Shown here one piece after another: positions 15,587 through 23,152 of a DNA stretch of 64,000 nt. The notes under the pieces are model-generated. The model did no database searches. It saw only the letters and a program-made list of their open reading frames with translations, and was not told where the DNA came from. The stretch lies in contig CADCHN010000001.1 in assembly GCA_902801295.1 (NCBI GenBank), forward strand, positions 62,001 to 126,000, given 5' to 3'. This stretch comes from Oscillospiraceae bacterium. Its GTDB lineage: Bacteria; Bacillota; Clostridia; Oscillospirales; Oscillospiraceae. A program made the position numbers and the translations under genes. Within the stretch, counting starts at the first letter, position 1. Each line of letters opens with the position of its first letter.

Positions 15587-15799
15587 TCACTCTGCCTTGC
15601 CGCGCTGTATTGCGGTCAGCCTGCCCGGTTGGTATGGACATTCCTCAAACACGCAAAACTGATACTTCCAGCACGGACGGTAGAAGCGGCAAGTGTTGCA
15701 GTCCTCACGCTCGGCGCAGCCGTTTTCGTACCGATCAAAACCGGGTTTGCCCTGCATGAGCATTTCAAAGGCGCGGTCTTTGCCGCTGGTGAAGTACAA
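15587..15799 (-). CDS. Small cysteine-rich element protein
   Basis: The 70-residue protein has six cysteines (C28, C34, C37, C43, C49, C54) spaced as in a metal-binding or Fe-S fold, with many aromatic residues between them. The start is TTG at 15,799, ten bases after AAAGGAGG. It is the first gene of the element operon as seen here and lies directly behind a strong terminator hairpin, so it may be involved in control. Family not named with confidence; similar small proteins occur at this place in related elements. Confidence 0.6.
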   Translation of the reverse strand: MYFTSGKDRAFEMLMQGKPGFDRYENGCAEREDCNTCRFYRPCWKYQFCVFEECPYQPGRLTAIQRGKAE

Positions 15800-15837
15800 T
15801 CCGGCTGCACCTCCTTTCTGGATTTGGGCAGAAAAAA

Positions 15838-15869
15838 ACGCCGTAGACTTTTTTCAAAATCTACGGCGT
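15838..15869 (-). terminator. Intrinsic terminator just before the first element gene (possible attenuator)
   Basis: A perfect 10-bp stem (15,838-15,847 with 15,860-15,869) is followed on the minus strand by seven T. It ends about 25 bases before the AAAGGAGG of the 15,799 gene, with no room for a promoter between. It either shields the element from chromosomal transcription or serves as an attenuator. Confidence 0.8.
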
Positions 15870-15880
15870 CGGCGTATGCG

Positions 15881-15914
15881 AAAAGGGATGCTGCCTTGCG
15901 GTAACATCCCTTTT
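15881..15914. other. Upstream companion hairpin
   Basis: A perfect 10-bp stem (15,881-15,890 with 15,905-15,914) has a 14-nt loop. It lies 11 bases from the terminator at 15,838-15,869, so the two form a tandem leader structure on the minus strand. On the plus strand it ends in CATCCCTTTTG and could be a weak terminator for that strand. Confidence 0.6.
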
Positions 15915-15959
15915 GTCGCTTGGTTATTCAATTTTTGAGCTAACCTGTTTGCCCTCTGC

Positions 15960-16020
15960 CCTTAAAAGCGTTGATTTTACTGGGTTTTTGCTTGTTTTCT
16001 TATGTCAACGCTCTTAAAGG
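15960..16020. repeat. Imperfect inverted repeat at the probable element end (att region)
   Basis: The arms 15,960-15,974 and 16,005-16,020 match after inversion except for one gap and one mismatch (core AGCGTTGA / TCAACGCT), with a 30-nt AT-rich spacer. It lies between the last element gene and the first chromosomal gene, whose stop is at 16,034. It may be the recombinase binding site of the right end; no T-run makes it a poor terminator. Confidence 0.5.
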
Positions 16021-16033
16021 ACGGGTTTTCCTT

Positions 16034-16828
16034 TTATACCATGCTTCTGTAGCTGGCGTTGTTTTCCACGCTGTCCGGCGGGAAGAACTCTTCCTCGGGG
16101 AAGGGAATGCGCCCGAAGAGTGTGCAGGGATCGTCGTCATCATTGTTGCCCGGGCACTCCTTATCGGGCATCAGGTATTCGTAGGCGGGGATCGTCAGCT
16201 GCGTGTCGCGCTCGAGGCGAATGATGCTGAACTGGCCGAGCGTGACCAGCCAGCGGCGCGCCGTGTCGGTCAGCACCAGCGGCTCGTCGAAGGCGTCGGT
16301 GATAAACGCGGGGATGTCGCGCACTTCCGGCTCACCGGGTGCGGGATCCGTCACGTCCATCAGGCTCATCTGCAGGGCGATGGGGTTGACGGCGTCGACC
16401 ATGGCGCGCGGCAACTCGCTGCCGCCGATCGTCGGCATCGGGTCATCCGAGCGGAAGCTCATCACGCTGCCGACGCTTCCGAAGAGCATGACGCGCTTGT
16501 CGAACACGGCAAGGCCCGTGACGGTCTGGCCGGCGGGGAAGGTCTCACCGGTGACGCGGTAAAAATAGGTGCAGTCCACAGTGTAATAGCCGCGGTTAAA
16601 GGAAATCGGGGCGACGGATACGTCCACATACAGCAGATCGGCCGAGCGGGGACGAATATTCAGCGCGTTTTCGATGAAGGTCTGCGATGAAACGGTGGGG
16701 TAAACTCTCAGTTCGTCCACGCAGTCCTTGTCAAGACAGGTATCGAAAATCTTGCTGGTGTTCACACCGACGGCCTCCCGGATCTGCCGGGATTGTTCCT
16801 CCTGGACGGGTACGGTTCTGTCAGGCAT
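16034..16828 (-). CDS. Conserved hypothetical protein, probably sporulation-linked
   Basis: The 264-residue soluble protein has no signal peptide. It begins MPDRTVPVQEEQSRQIREAV and contains a CLDKDCVDELRVY segment and a run of beta-type sequence (LLYVDVSVAPISF, YYTVDCTYFYRV). A similar FD-x-C-x-x-KDC block occurs in uncharacterised proteins of spore formers, as I recall. The ATG at 16,828 follows AAGGAGGGTTTCCT; the upstream ATG lacks a site. A CATAGACT box upstream is identical to the -10 of the spoIIIA promoter in this window, suggesting mother-cell expression. It lies at the border of the conjugative element. Confidence 0.65.
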   Translation of the reverse strand: MPDRTVPVQEEQSRQIREAVGVNTSKIFDTCLDKDCVDELRVYPTVSSQTFIENALNIRPRSADLLYVDVSVAPISFNRGYYTVDCTYFYRVTGETFPAGQTVTGLAVFDKRVMLFGSVGSVMSFRSDDPMPTIGGSELPRAMVDAVNPIALQMSLMDVTDPAPGEPEVRDIPAFITDAFDEPLVLTDTARRWLVTLGQFSIIRLERDTQLTIPAYEYLMPDKECPGNNDDDDPCTLFGRIPFPEEEFFPPDSVENNASYRSMV

Positions 16829-16858
16829 AGGAAACCCTCCTTGCAAAAACTTCATTAC

Positions 16859-16866
16859 AGTCTATG
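16859..16866 (-). promoter_or_regulatory. Possible sporulation-sigma -10 box
   Basis: On the minus strand CATAGACT lies 30 bases before the start of the 16,828 gene, the same octamer and a similar distance as in the spoIIIA promoter. The -35 position (TCACAAA, 14 bases upstream) is a weak match for sigma-E. Confidence 0.4.
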
Positions 16867-16895
16867 AGCTCCGGTGCGGCTTTGTGATTTTGCCC

Positions 16896-16923
16896 TTGCA
16901 AATTTGACAGGCCGGGTTATAAT
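16896..16923 (+). promoter_or_regulatory. Vegetative promoter for the DUF4364 gene
   Basis: TTGCAA at 16,896-16,901 and TATAAT at 16,918-16,923 are 16 bases apart, followed by AAAAAAGGAGG and the ATG at 16,945. Confidence 0.65.
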
Positions 16924-16944
16924 AATAAAAAAGGAGGCGCGGCT

Positions 16945-17460
16945 ATGGATCAGTACGGCTTTATTCACGAGAAACTGGATATCAAGATTCTGATTCTTTT
17001 CGTGCTGCGGCGGCTGCCCGGCACAGTGGAAGCGGAGACGCTGCGCGGCCTTGTCATGTGTGACGACGGCATCGGCTATTTTGACTATTCCGACTGCCTC
17101 AGCGAGCTGGTGACCGGCGGTAACGTGGAGGAGAAGGACGGTGGCTATGCGATCACCGAGAAAGGCGCGCGCAATGCCGACGCGGTGGAGAGCAGCCTGC
17201 CCTATTCCGTGCGCAAAAAGGCCGAGCGGCTGCTGGCCCCGGTGCAGGAGAAGATGCGCCGCGACGCGAGCATCGTCGCCAGGCACGAGCTGACCGAGGA
17301 CGGCTGCACCGTGACGCTCAGCATGGGCGACGGAAAAGGGGAGCTCATCCACCTGAGCTTTGTCTGCGCGGGCGAGGAGCAGGCGCAGCGGATTGAGGCA
17401 AACTTTCGCCGCGACGCGGAGCTCTACTATCAGAAGATCGCCGCTCTTTTGAGCGAATGA
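16945..17460 (+). CDS. DUF4364 family winged-helix protein
   Basis: The 171-residue protein starts MDQYGFIHEKLDIKILILFV and has an N-terminal winged-helix-like region (about 8-75) with the FDYSDCLSELV segment seen in DUF4364 proteins, then a C-terminal beta region (CTVTLSMGDGKGELIHLSFV). It is a predicted DNA-binding regulator found throughout Clostridia; targets are unknown. It is a single-gene unit with its own promoter and terminator. ATG behind AAAGGAGG. Confidence 0.8.
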   Translation: MDQYGFIHEKLDIKILILFVLRRLPGTVEAETLRGLVMCDDGIGYFDYSDCLSELVTGGNVEEKDGGYAITEKGARNADAVESSLPYSVRKKAERLLAPVQEKMRRDASIVARHELTEDGCTVTLSMGDGKGELIHLSFVCAGEEQAQRIEANFRRDAELYYQKIAALLSE

Positions 17461-17474
17461 ACGGAATATGAGAC

Positions 17475-17499
17475 AAAGCCGCGGTGTTTCCGCGGCTTT
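17475..17499 (+). terminator. Intrinsic terminator after the DUF4364 gene
   Basis: A 10-bp stem (17,475-17,484 with 17,490-17,499) with a 5-nt loop ends in TTTTCTGTT. Confidence 0.85.
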
Positions 17500-17503
17500 T
17501 CTG

Positions 17504-17532
17504 TTGTGAAAGTGAGTGGAATATGCTATACT
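17504..17532 (+). promoter_or_regulatory. Promoter of tldD-tldE
   Basis: TTGTGA at 17,504-17,509 and TATACT at 17,527-17,532 are 17 bases apart; the start codon at 17,567 follows AAAGGAGG. Confidence 0.7.
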
Positions 17533-17566
17533 TTTTCCATCACGTCATGTATAAAGGAGGAATTCA

Positions 17567-19000
17567 ATGAAAGCACCGTTTTCCCCTTATTTGAGCGGGA
17601 TCAAGGCCGGCCTGCAGGAGCTGATCCGAATTCTCCGCCGGGACTATGAGTACGTCAGCGTCCTCGCAACCGATTCCCGCGGTCTGGTCGTGCGCATTTC
17701 GCAGCACGCCCGCAGCGTCGCCAGCGAGACAATGACCACGGAGCGCGGCATTGTCGTGCGTGTGTACAAAAACGGACAGTACAGTGAGTACGCGCTCAAT
17801 GAATTTGACCCGACAAAGGTCGAAGATACCGCTGCGCAGATCCTGTCTGCCCTGCGCGAGCAGCAGACGATCCTCGTCGAGACCGGCAGTAAGGTTTACA
17901 ACACCGCGATCCTCCGCGACGAGCCGATCACCCTCTTCGTCGAGAAGGAGACCGAGCAGCTGCCGGAGACGACAGACGTCAAGGCCCTGGTCGAAAAGCT
18001 GAGTGACCTGTCCGATGCCGGCATGGCCATGTGCGAGCATATGATCGAGTGCATGGCCAATGCCCAGTCCACCCATATCTGCAAGATGTTCCTGACCGAG
18101 CACCGCGACATGTGCCAGAGCTACGTGTACAGCGAGGGCACGGCGGTTGCCGTTGTCAGCCGCGACGGACGAAACCAGATCGGCTATGAGGGTGTGTCCG
18201 GTCTCTGCGGCCCCGAGCTCTTCGATCAACTTCAGAACAAGATGGCAAAGAGCGTCGCGACGGCGGAGGAGCTCCTTGACGCCGGCCGCATCGAACCGGG
18301 CGAGTACGAAATCATCGCCTCTCCTGAGGTGACCGGCCTGATCGCGCACGAGGCCTTCGGCCACGGCGTCGAAATGGACATGTTCGTCAAGAACCGCGCG
18401 CTCGGCAAGGAATACGTCGACAAGCGCGTCGGCAGCGACCTTGTCACGATGCACGAGGGCGCCCTCTGCACCGATAACGTCACGAGCTACGCCTTTGACG
18501 ACGAGGGCACGCTCGCCGGGGACGTGATCGAGATCGATCATGGCATCCTCAAGACCGGTATCTGCGACGCGCTGGCCGCTCTGCGCCTCGGCATCGAGCC
18601 GACCGGCAACGGCAAGCGCGAGAACTTTGAGCACAAGGCCTACACCCGCATGACCAACACGATCTTCGACTCCGGCACCGATACGCTGGAGGACATGATC
18701 GCCTCCATCCACCGCGGCTATCTGCTCGAGGGCATGGAGAGCGGCATGGAGGATCCCAAGCACTGGGGCATTCAGTGCATCATCAAGATGGGCCGTGAGA
18801 TCATCGACGGCAAGCTGACCGGCAAGGTCGTCGCGCCGATCATCATGACCGGCTATGTGCCCGATCTGTTGGGGAATATCTCAATGCTCTCCGGCGACCG
18901 CGAGATCTTCGGCACCGGCGGCTGCGGCAAGGGCTATAAGGAGTGGGTCAAGGTCACGGACGGCGGCCCCTATCTCAAGACGAAAGCGAGGCTGGGCTAA
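17567..19000 (+). CDS. tldD: TldD family metalloprotease
   Basis: The 477-residue protein carries the zinc-binding motif HEAFGH at residues 261-266 in GLIAHEAFGHGVEMD and the C-terminal GTGGCGKG block typical of TldD. TldD is the catalytic half of the TldD/TldE heterodimer, which degrades unfolded peptides and in some bacteria processes modified peptides. Its stop overlaps the next ATG by one base (TAATG), so it is coupled to tldE. No peptide precursor or modification enzyme is visible nearby, so a housekeeping role is more likely. Confidence 0.92.
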   Translation: MKAPFSPYLSGIKAGLQELIRILRRDYEYVSVLATDSRGLVVRISQHARSVASETMTTERGIVVRVYKNGQYSEYALNEFDPTKVEDTAAQILSALREQQTILVETGSKVYNTAILRDEPITLFVEKETEQLPETTDVKALVEKLSDLSDAGMAMCEHMIECMANAQSTHICKMFLTEHRDMCQSYVYSEGTAVAVVSRDGRNQIGYEGVSGLCGPELFDQLQNKMAKSVATAEELLDAGRIEPGEYEIIASPEVTGLIAHEAFGHGVEMDMFVKNRALGKEYVDKRVGSDLVTMHEGALCTDNVTSYAFDDEGTLAGDVIEIDHGILKTGICDALAALRLGIEPTGNGKRENFEHKAYTRMTNTIFDSGTDTLEDMIASIHRGYLLEGMESGMEDPKHWGIQCIIKMGREIIDGKLTGKVVAPIIMTGYVPDLLGNISMLSGDREIFGTGGCGKGYKEWVKVTDGGPYLKTKARLG

Positions 19001-20289
19001 TGCTTGAAACGATCGTTCAACTGCTGAAAAACTCCGGCGTGTATGCCTGGGAGCTTAACGACGTCAAAACCGAGGGCTGGGAGTTCTATTTTATCCGCCA
19101 CGAGCTGGATCAGAACCGCGCCAAGAGCGTCGAGCACATCACCGTTAAGGTCTATCAGCTCATCGAGGACGGCAAGTTTATGGGCAGCGCGAGCGCGGAG
19201 TTGGCGCCTACGGCGACCGAGGACGAGGCGCGCCGCCTGATTGAGGATCTGGCTTATCGGGCCACGCTGGTCAAGAACCGTCCCTATACCCTCAACCCGC
19301 TGACCGAGGCGCACCGAGAAACACTGCGCAGCGCGCCCGTAGACGTGGGCGGGATCGCCCGTTCGTTTATCGAGGTCATGCAGCAGTTGCCCGAGACGGC
19401 GACCGAGGATATCAACAGCTATGAGATCTTCGTCAACGCCAAGACCCGCCGCTTCCTCAATTCCGAGGGCATCGACGTGGAGGAGAGCTACCCCTCCAGC
19501 ATGATCGAGGTCGTGGTCAACGCCCGCAAGGACGGCCACGAGATCGAGCTCTACCGCAACTATGAAAGCGGCACCTGCGACGCAGAGGGCTTGAAAAAGG
19601 ATCTGATGCGCACGATGCAGTACGGCAAGGACCGCCTGCACACGGCGCCCACGCCGGCGCTCGGTCAGGCGGACGTGCTCTTTACCACGAGTGACGCGAC
19701 CCGCATCTATGAGTATTTCGCCGACTGCCTGTCCGCCCAGATGGTCTACCGCCGCATGAGCGACTGGAAGCTCGGCAAGCCCATCGCCGAGGACATCACC
19801 GGCGACAAGGTCACGGTTACGCTGGTGCGCGAGCTGGAGAATTCCTCGATGAACCGGGCCTTCGACGCGGAGGGCGCGCCGATCAGCGACACGGTGATCC
19901 TGCGCGACGACGTCCCGGTCAAGTACTTCGGCAACCGGATGTTCGCCTCTTACCTCGGCCTGGAGGATACCTTCATGCCCACGAATATTCTCGTCGAGGG
20001 CGGCACACACAGCGAGGAAGAGCTGCGCGCTGGAAAGGTTCTCGAGGTCGTGGAGTTTTCCGATTTCCAGGTGGATGCGATGACCGGCGATATCTTCGGT
20101 GAAATCCGTCTGGCCTACTGGCACGACGGGGAGAAGACGGTCCCGGTATCCGGCGGCTCGCTCTCCGGCTCCATGCACGATTTCGTCCGGGAGATGCTGA
20201 TGTCCGAAACCAGCGTCCAGTACAACAACTACCGCATCCCGGCGCTGACGCTGCTGAAAAACGTCACGGTCACCGGCGTCGGAGAATAA
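19000..20289 (+). CDS. tldE: TldE/PmbA family protein
   Basis: The 429-residue protein is the partner of TldD and lacks the HExxxH zinc motif, as TldE/PmbA proteins do. The C-terminal LSGSMHDFVREML region resembles the family. The ATG at 19,000 overlaps the tldD stop; the longer frame from 18,943 lies inside tldD. Together they should form a cytoplasmic heterodimeric protease. Confidence 0.88.
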   Translation: MLETIVQLLKNSGVYAWELNDVKTEGWEFYFIRHELDQNRAKSVEHITVKVYQLIEDGKFMGSASAELAPTATEDEARRLIEDLAYRATLVKNRPYTLNPLTEAHRETLRSAPVDVGGIARSFIEVMQQLPETATEDINSYEIFVNAKTRRFLNSEGIDVEESYPSSMIEVVVNARKDGHEIELYRNYESGTCDAEGLKKDLMRTMQYGKDRLHTAPTPALGQADVLFTTSDATRIYEYFADCLSAQMVYRRMSDWKLGKPIAEDITGDKVTVTLVRELENSSMNRAFDAEGAPISDTVILRDDVPVKYFGNRMFASYLGLEDTFMPTNILVEGGTHSEEELRAGKVLEVVEFSDFQVDAMTGDIFGEIRLAYWHDGEKTVPVSGGSLSGSMHDFVREMLMSETSVQYNNYRIPALTLLKNVTVTGVGE

Positions 20290-20305
20290 GAGTGTATTCA
20301 GTGCA

Positions 20306-20335
20306 AAAGAGCTGCCACAATTGTGACAGCTCTTT
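20306..20335 (+). terminator. Terminator after tldE
   Basis: A 9-bp stem (20,306-20,314 with 20,327-20,335) whose loop is itself the palindrome CACAATTGTG is followed by a T-run. Confidence 0.8.
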
Positions 20336-20357
20336 TTTATATAAAGGAAAAATGGGC

Positions 20358-20386
20358 TTGACATTTCCAGGGGAGATCATTATAAT
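20358..20386 (+). promoter_or_regulatory. Consensus promoter of tRNA-Pro
   Basis: TTGACA at 20,358-20,363 and TATAAT at 20,381-20,386 are separated by exactly 17 bases, a perfect vegetative promoter; transcription should start about 6-7 bases later, just before the tRNA at 20,400. Confidence 0.92.
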
Positions 20387-20399
20387 AAAAAAGCTGTTT

Positions 20400-20475
20400 C
20401 GGGGTGTAGCGCAGCTGGTAGCGCGCATGGTTCGGGACCATGAGGCCGCGAGTTCAAGTCTCGCCACTCCGACCA
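20400..20475 (+). tRNA. tRNA-Pro (anticodon CGG)
   Basis: The 76-nt gene has a 7-bp acceptor stem (CGGGGTG with CACTCCG), a D arm, anticodon stem CATGG/CCATG with loop TTCGGGA (anticodon CGG, reading CCG), a T arm with GTTCAAGTC and an encoded CCA end. It has its own promoter and terminator. Confidence 0.95.
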
Positions 20476-20477
20476 CG

Positions 20478-20514
20478 AAAAGACAGTCCGCCTTGTGCGG
20501 GCTGTCTTTTTTTG
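20478..20514 (+). terminator. Terminator of tRNA-Pro
   Basis: A stem of AGACAG and CCGC blocks (481-491 with 497-507 of 20,4xx-20,5xx) is followed by seven T. Confidence 0.85.
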
Positions 20515-20574
20515 CTTTGTGCGGAGAACGGATTGTTCGCGAGGATGCTTCCGCCCGCGCGAAGAATCCAAATA

Positions 20575-20608
20575 AAAACAGAACGACGGGTTACCGCCGT
20601 TCTGTTTT
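20575..20608 (-). terminator. Terminator of the LemA-like/telA/xpaC operon
   Basis: An 11-bp stem (20,575-20,585 with 20,598-20,608) is flanked by A-rich and T-rich sides and can work in both directions, between the tRNA and the convergent LemA-like gene. Confidence 0.75.
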
Positions 20609-20623
20609 CATATTGTTCTGTCG

Positions 20624-21148
20624 TCAGGCAAACTGCTCGGGCAGGTTGACGCCGCAGAGCTTGGCAAAGCCTCTGGAAAAGCCGCCGAGCTCCTGACGGA
20701 GGAAAAAGGATACGGCGTTGTTATATCCACTTTCGCTGATGGCGCTGCGTGCTGCCGTCAGTTCGTCGTTCATCGCAGAAAGCGTTGCCGCGTCCTGCGC
20801 ACTTAGCTCCTTGAGCTTCAGACTGTTCGTCAGATCACCGACCTTGCCGCACAGCATCTGATACATCGGAAACAGGCTGTGCGGGGAGTTCCGATGCGTC
20901 GAGAGACGCAGCGCTTCACAAAGATCCTGTGTCTCGAGGCAGTCGATCCCGTAGGCCTCCGCGACCCGGATGATCCCGGAGGAGGCGGCGCAGACCGCGT
21001 CCAGCTGGTCGGCAATGCCGCCCGCGACGGTGAAGATGTCCGCAATATCCTCGCACCAGGGATCAAGTCTTGCGTGCGTGGAAATGACCGTGGATGACAA
21101 GACGATCATCGCGCAGAGAATGATTGCGACAAGCGGTTTTTTCAGCAT
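20624..21148 (-). CDS. Divergent LemA-like membrane-anchored protein
   Basis: The 174-residue protein has an N-terminal hydrophobic anchor or signal (MLKKPLVAIILCAMIVLSSTV) and a helical outer domain. The C-terminal part (ELTAARSAISESGYNNAVSF...GFSRGFAKLCGV) follows the pattern of LemA proteins: a helix, a YN-x-AV motif and a phenylalanine/glycine end. Four cysteines in the middle are unlike typical LemA. It is the last gene of a three-gene operon with telA and xpaC. Assignment to LemA is by pattern only. Confidence 0.5.
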   Translation of the reverse strand: MLKKPLVAIILCAMIVLSSTVISTHARLDPWCEDIADIFTVAGGIADQLDAVCAASSGIIRVAEAYGIDCLETQDLCEALRLSTHRNSPHSLFPMYQMLCGKVGDLTNSLKLKELSAQDAATLSAMNDELTAARSAISESGYNNAVSFFLRQELGGFSRGFAKLCGVNLPEQFA

Positions 21149-21176
21149 GGGAAATCCTCCTGACCGGCCGTACGGC

Positions 21177-22322
21177 TCAGCCCTTCATCTCCAGCAGCTT
21201 CTGCTTCAGCTCGCCCTCGATGCGGCCGAGCTCTTCTTCGGCGGCGGCGCGGCGGGCGCGGCCGTTATCCTGAATCTCGCGCACTTCGTCAAGGGTCTTG
21301 ATGAGTTCTTCGTTGGTCTTCTTGAGCGTCTCGATATCGACGATGCCGCGCTCGGACTCCTCGGCCACGCTCACGCTGCCCTGATGCAGAGCCTCGGCGT
21401 TTTTGATAAGAAGGTCGTTGGTCACGTTGGTCACCTCACGCTGCGCTTTCATGGCCTGTTCGGAGTGATAGAGGGAGAGAGCCATGACCATCTGATTTTT
21501 CCACAGAGGAATGGTGTTGACGATGGAGGAGTGGATCTTCTCGGCCATCAGGGTATCGTTGTTCTGAACCATGCGGATCTGCGGAGACATCTGCACGGAG
21601 ATCGTACGGGTCAGCTCCAGGTCGTGGATCTTCTTCTCAAAGCGGCCGACCATATTGGCAAAGTCGTTGGCGGCCTGGGCGTCCTCAGGCAGACCGCTCT
21701 CGCGCGCCTTCTCCTGCAGCTTGGGCAGTTCCACTTCGCGCAGCTGCTGGATGCGCAGCTTGCCGGCGATGATGTACATCGTCAGCTCTTTCATGTACTC
21801 CTGGTTGCGCTCGTACATCTTATCCATCATGCTGATGTCCTTCATCAGCGTGATTTCGTGGTTTTCCAGCGCCTCCACGATCTTGTCAACATTGACTTCG
21901 GCCTTGTCGTACTGCGCCTTCAGCGCGGCAATGTTCTGCTGGGTCTTTTTAAAGAGACCCAGAAAGCCCTTTTTCTCTTCGGGCTCGTAATTGAAGCCCT
22001 TGAGCTCAACGACGAGATTGCCAAGCTGCTGGCCCACTTCGCCGAGATCCTTGGTGCGGACGGTTTTCAGCGCGGCGTCGGAAAACTCGGTGATGTTTTT
22101 CTGGGCGGCGCTGCCGTAGTTCATCACCTGCTCGGTATTGAGCACGTCGATTTTCTCGGAAAACTCCTTGACCGCGGCCTGCTCGGCAGGGGAGAGCTTC
22201 TCCAGCTCGGGGCGCTCGATGGGAACTTCTTTTTCTTCTACTTTTTCTTCCTCAACGGGTGCTTCCTCAACAGCGGCCGCGTTGGGCTCGAGAGTCAGGC
22301 TGGGAACATAGTCTTCATTCAT
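21177..22322 (-). CDS. TelA/KlaA family toxic anion resistance protein
   Basis: The 381-residue soluble, largely helical protein has an acidic N-terminus (EEAPVEEEKVEEKEVPIE) and the family core around EKIDVLNTEQVMNYG and QIRMVQNNDTLMAEKIHSS. It belongs to the TelA family linked to tellurite and other envelope stress; the YaaN protein beside XpaC in Bacillus subtilis is the counterpart. Cytoplasmic, probably forming long coiled coils at the membrane with XpaC. ATG with GAAAGGAATG upstream. Confidence 0.9.
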   Translation of the reverse strand: MNEDYVPSLTLEPNAAAVEEAPVEEEKVEEKEVPIERPELEKLSPAEQAAVKEFSEKIDVLNTEQVMNYGSAAQKNITEFSDAALKTVRTKDLGEVGQQLGNLVVELKGFNYEPEEKKGFLGLFKKTQQNIAALKAQYDKAEVNVDKIVEALENHEITLMKDISMMDKMYERNQEYMKELTMYIIAGKLRIQQLREVELPKLQEKARESGLPEDAQAANDFANMVGRFEKKIHDLELTRTISVQMSPQIRMVQNNDTLMAEKIHSSIVNTIPLWKNQMVMALSLYHSEQAMKAQREVTNVTNDLLIKNAEALHQGSVSVAEESERGIVDIETLKKTNEELIKTLDEVREIQDNGRARRAAAEEELGRIEGELKQKLLEMKG

Positions 22323-22350
22323 AACGCTTCATTCCTTTCGTTATATACAG

Positions 22351-23118
22351 TCAGTTGGTGCCGGATTCGGCCACCTGAAAGTCTTTTTCGCTGCTCAGAC
22401 CCTCGCGGGCCAGCATGGTGTTCATGACCTGGATATCGGTTTCAATGTCGAGCGCCTGGTTGGCAAACAGGGAGTCCAGGCGCTTCTTATAGGCTTCGAT
22501 CGCCGCGTCCAGCATTTCGTTGATGCTGTTCATGCTCTTGCTGAGGTTTTCGCCCTCGATGCCCTGCGAGCTCATGCGGTCATAGGCGTTGAGCAGCTTG
22601 ATCGTTGTGGGCAGGTAGTAGTTCATGAACTTTTTGATCTGCGGGATGTCGGAGGGATCGGCGATCGCATCCTGCGTGATCTTGTCGGTGATGCGCATGA
22701 TCTCGTTGATCTTCTGCCGGACCTCGGGATCCTTGATTGAGGTATAAAGGCGCCCCATTTCGCTCAGCGCGCGGTTGCCCTCCTGGACGATGGGGTCGAT
22801 CTCCGGGCCGTAGCTCTTCTTTGCCGGAGTGGGCTCGGCGGCGGGAGCGTCCGACTTGCGTACGGAGGAAGTGCTCGCACTGGTTTTGCGGACGGTGGAT
22901 GCACGGCGCGCGGTCTCGGTTTTTTTCTTTTCCTGCGCTTCGCTGCGCGAGGCGGAGATTCGGCCGGCCAGGAATGCGGCGGCGGCGGAAATCCCAAAGG
23001 TAAACAGAAGGCCGGCGACGGTATACAGCGGCACAACGCCGGACATCAGAAGCCACAGCAGAGCAAAGGTATAAAAGGGACTGGCAAAAATTTTGCGTTT
23101 TCTTCTGCGCTTGGCCAT
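22351..23118 (-). CDS. XpaC-like protein (5-bromo-4-chloroindolyl phosphate hydrolysis family)
   Basis: The 255-residue protein begins MAKRRRKRKIFASPFYTFAL, has two transmembrane segments (about 12-50), a Ser/Lys-rich linker and a helical C-terminal domain (EIDPIVQEGNRALSEMGRLY...) typical of XpaC. It is paired with TelA as in Bacillus (xpaC-yaaN). Despite the family name its biochemical role is not settled; an envelope stress role is inferred from the TelA partner. The ATG at 23,118 is best spaced from AAGGAG; another lies two codons upstream. Confidence 0.85.
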   Translation of the reverse strand: MAKRRRKRKIFASPFYTFALLWLLMSGVVPLYTVAGLLFTFGISAAAAFLAGRISASRSEAQEKKKTETARRASTVRKTSASTSSVRKSDAPAAEPTPAKKSYGPEIDPIVQEGNRALSEMGRLYTSIKDPEVRQKINEIMRITDKITQDAIADPSDIPQIKKFMNYYLPTTIKLLNAYDRMSSQGIEGENLSKSMNSINEMLDAAIEAYKKRLDSLFANQALDIETDIQVMNTMLAREGLSSEKDFQVAESGTN

Positions 23119-23152
23119 AGGCATGACTCCTTCTTTGATTTCTATTGTATGT

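Larger units (their letters stand above)
1..16020. mobile_element. Integrative and conjugative element (Tn1549/CTn-like), right-hand part
   Basis: All genes from 1 to 15,799 run on the minus strand and encode a Gram-positive conjugation set: VirD4, PcfB, VirB4, VirB6, PrgI, Maff2, NlpC/P60 hydrolase, topoisomerase III, DUF4315 and DUF4366. This gene set and order is that of Tn1549/CTn-type conjugative transposons of Clostridia. Several element genes start with TTG and the region looks less GC-rich than the flank. Relaxase, oriT and integrase are not visible and should lie left of position 1. The right limit is inferred from the change to chromosomal genes and from an inverted repeat at 15,960-16,020; the exact end cannot be fixed without the empty site. 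Confidence 0.88.

Noticed and set aside
17567..20289. TldD/TldE as part of a modified-peptide (microcin-like) gene cluster
   Set aside because: No precursor peptide, cyclodehydratase, radical SAM enzyme or exporter is found near; the pair stands alone with its own promoter and terminator.
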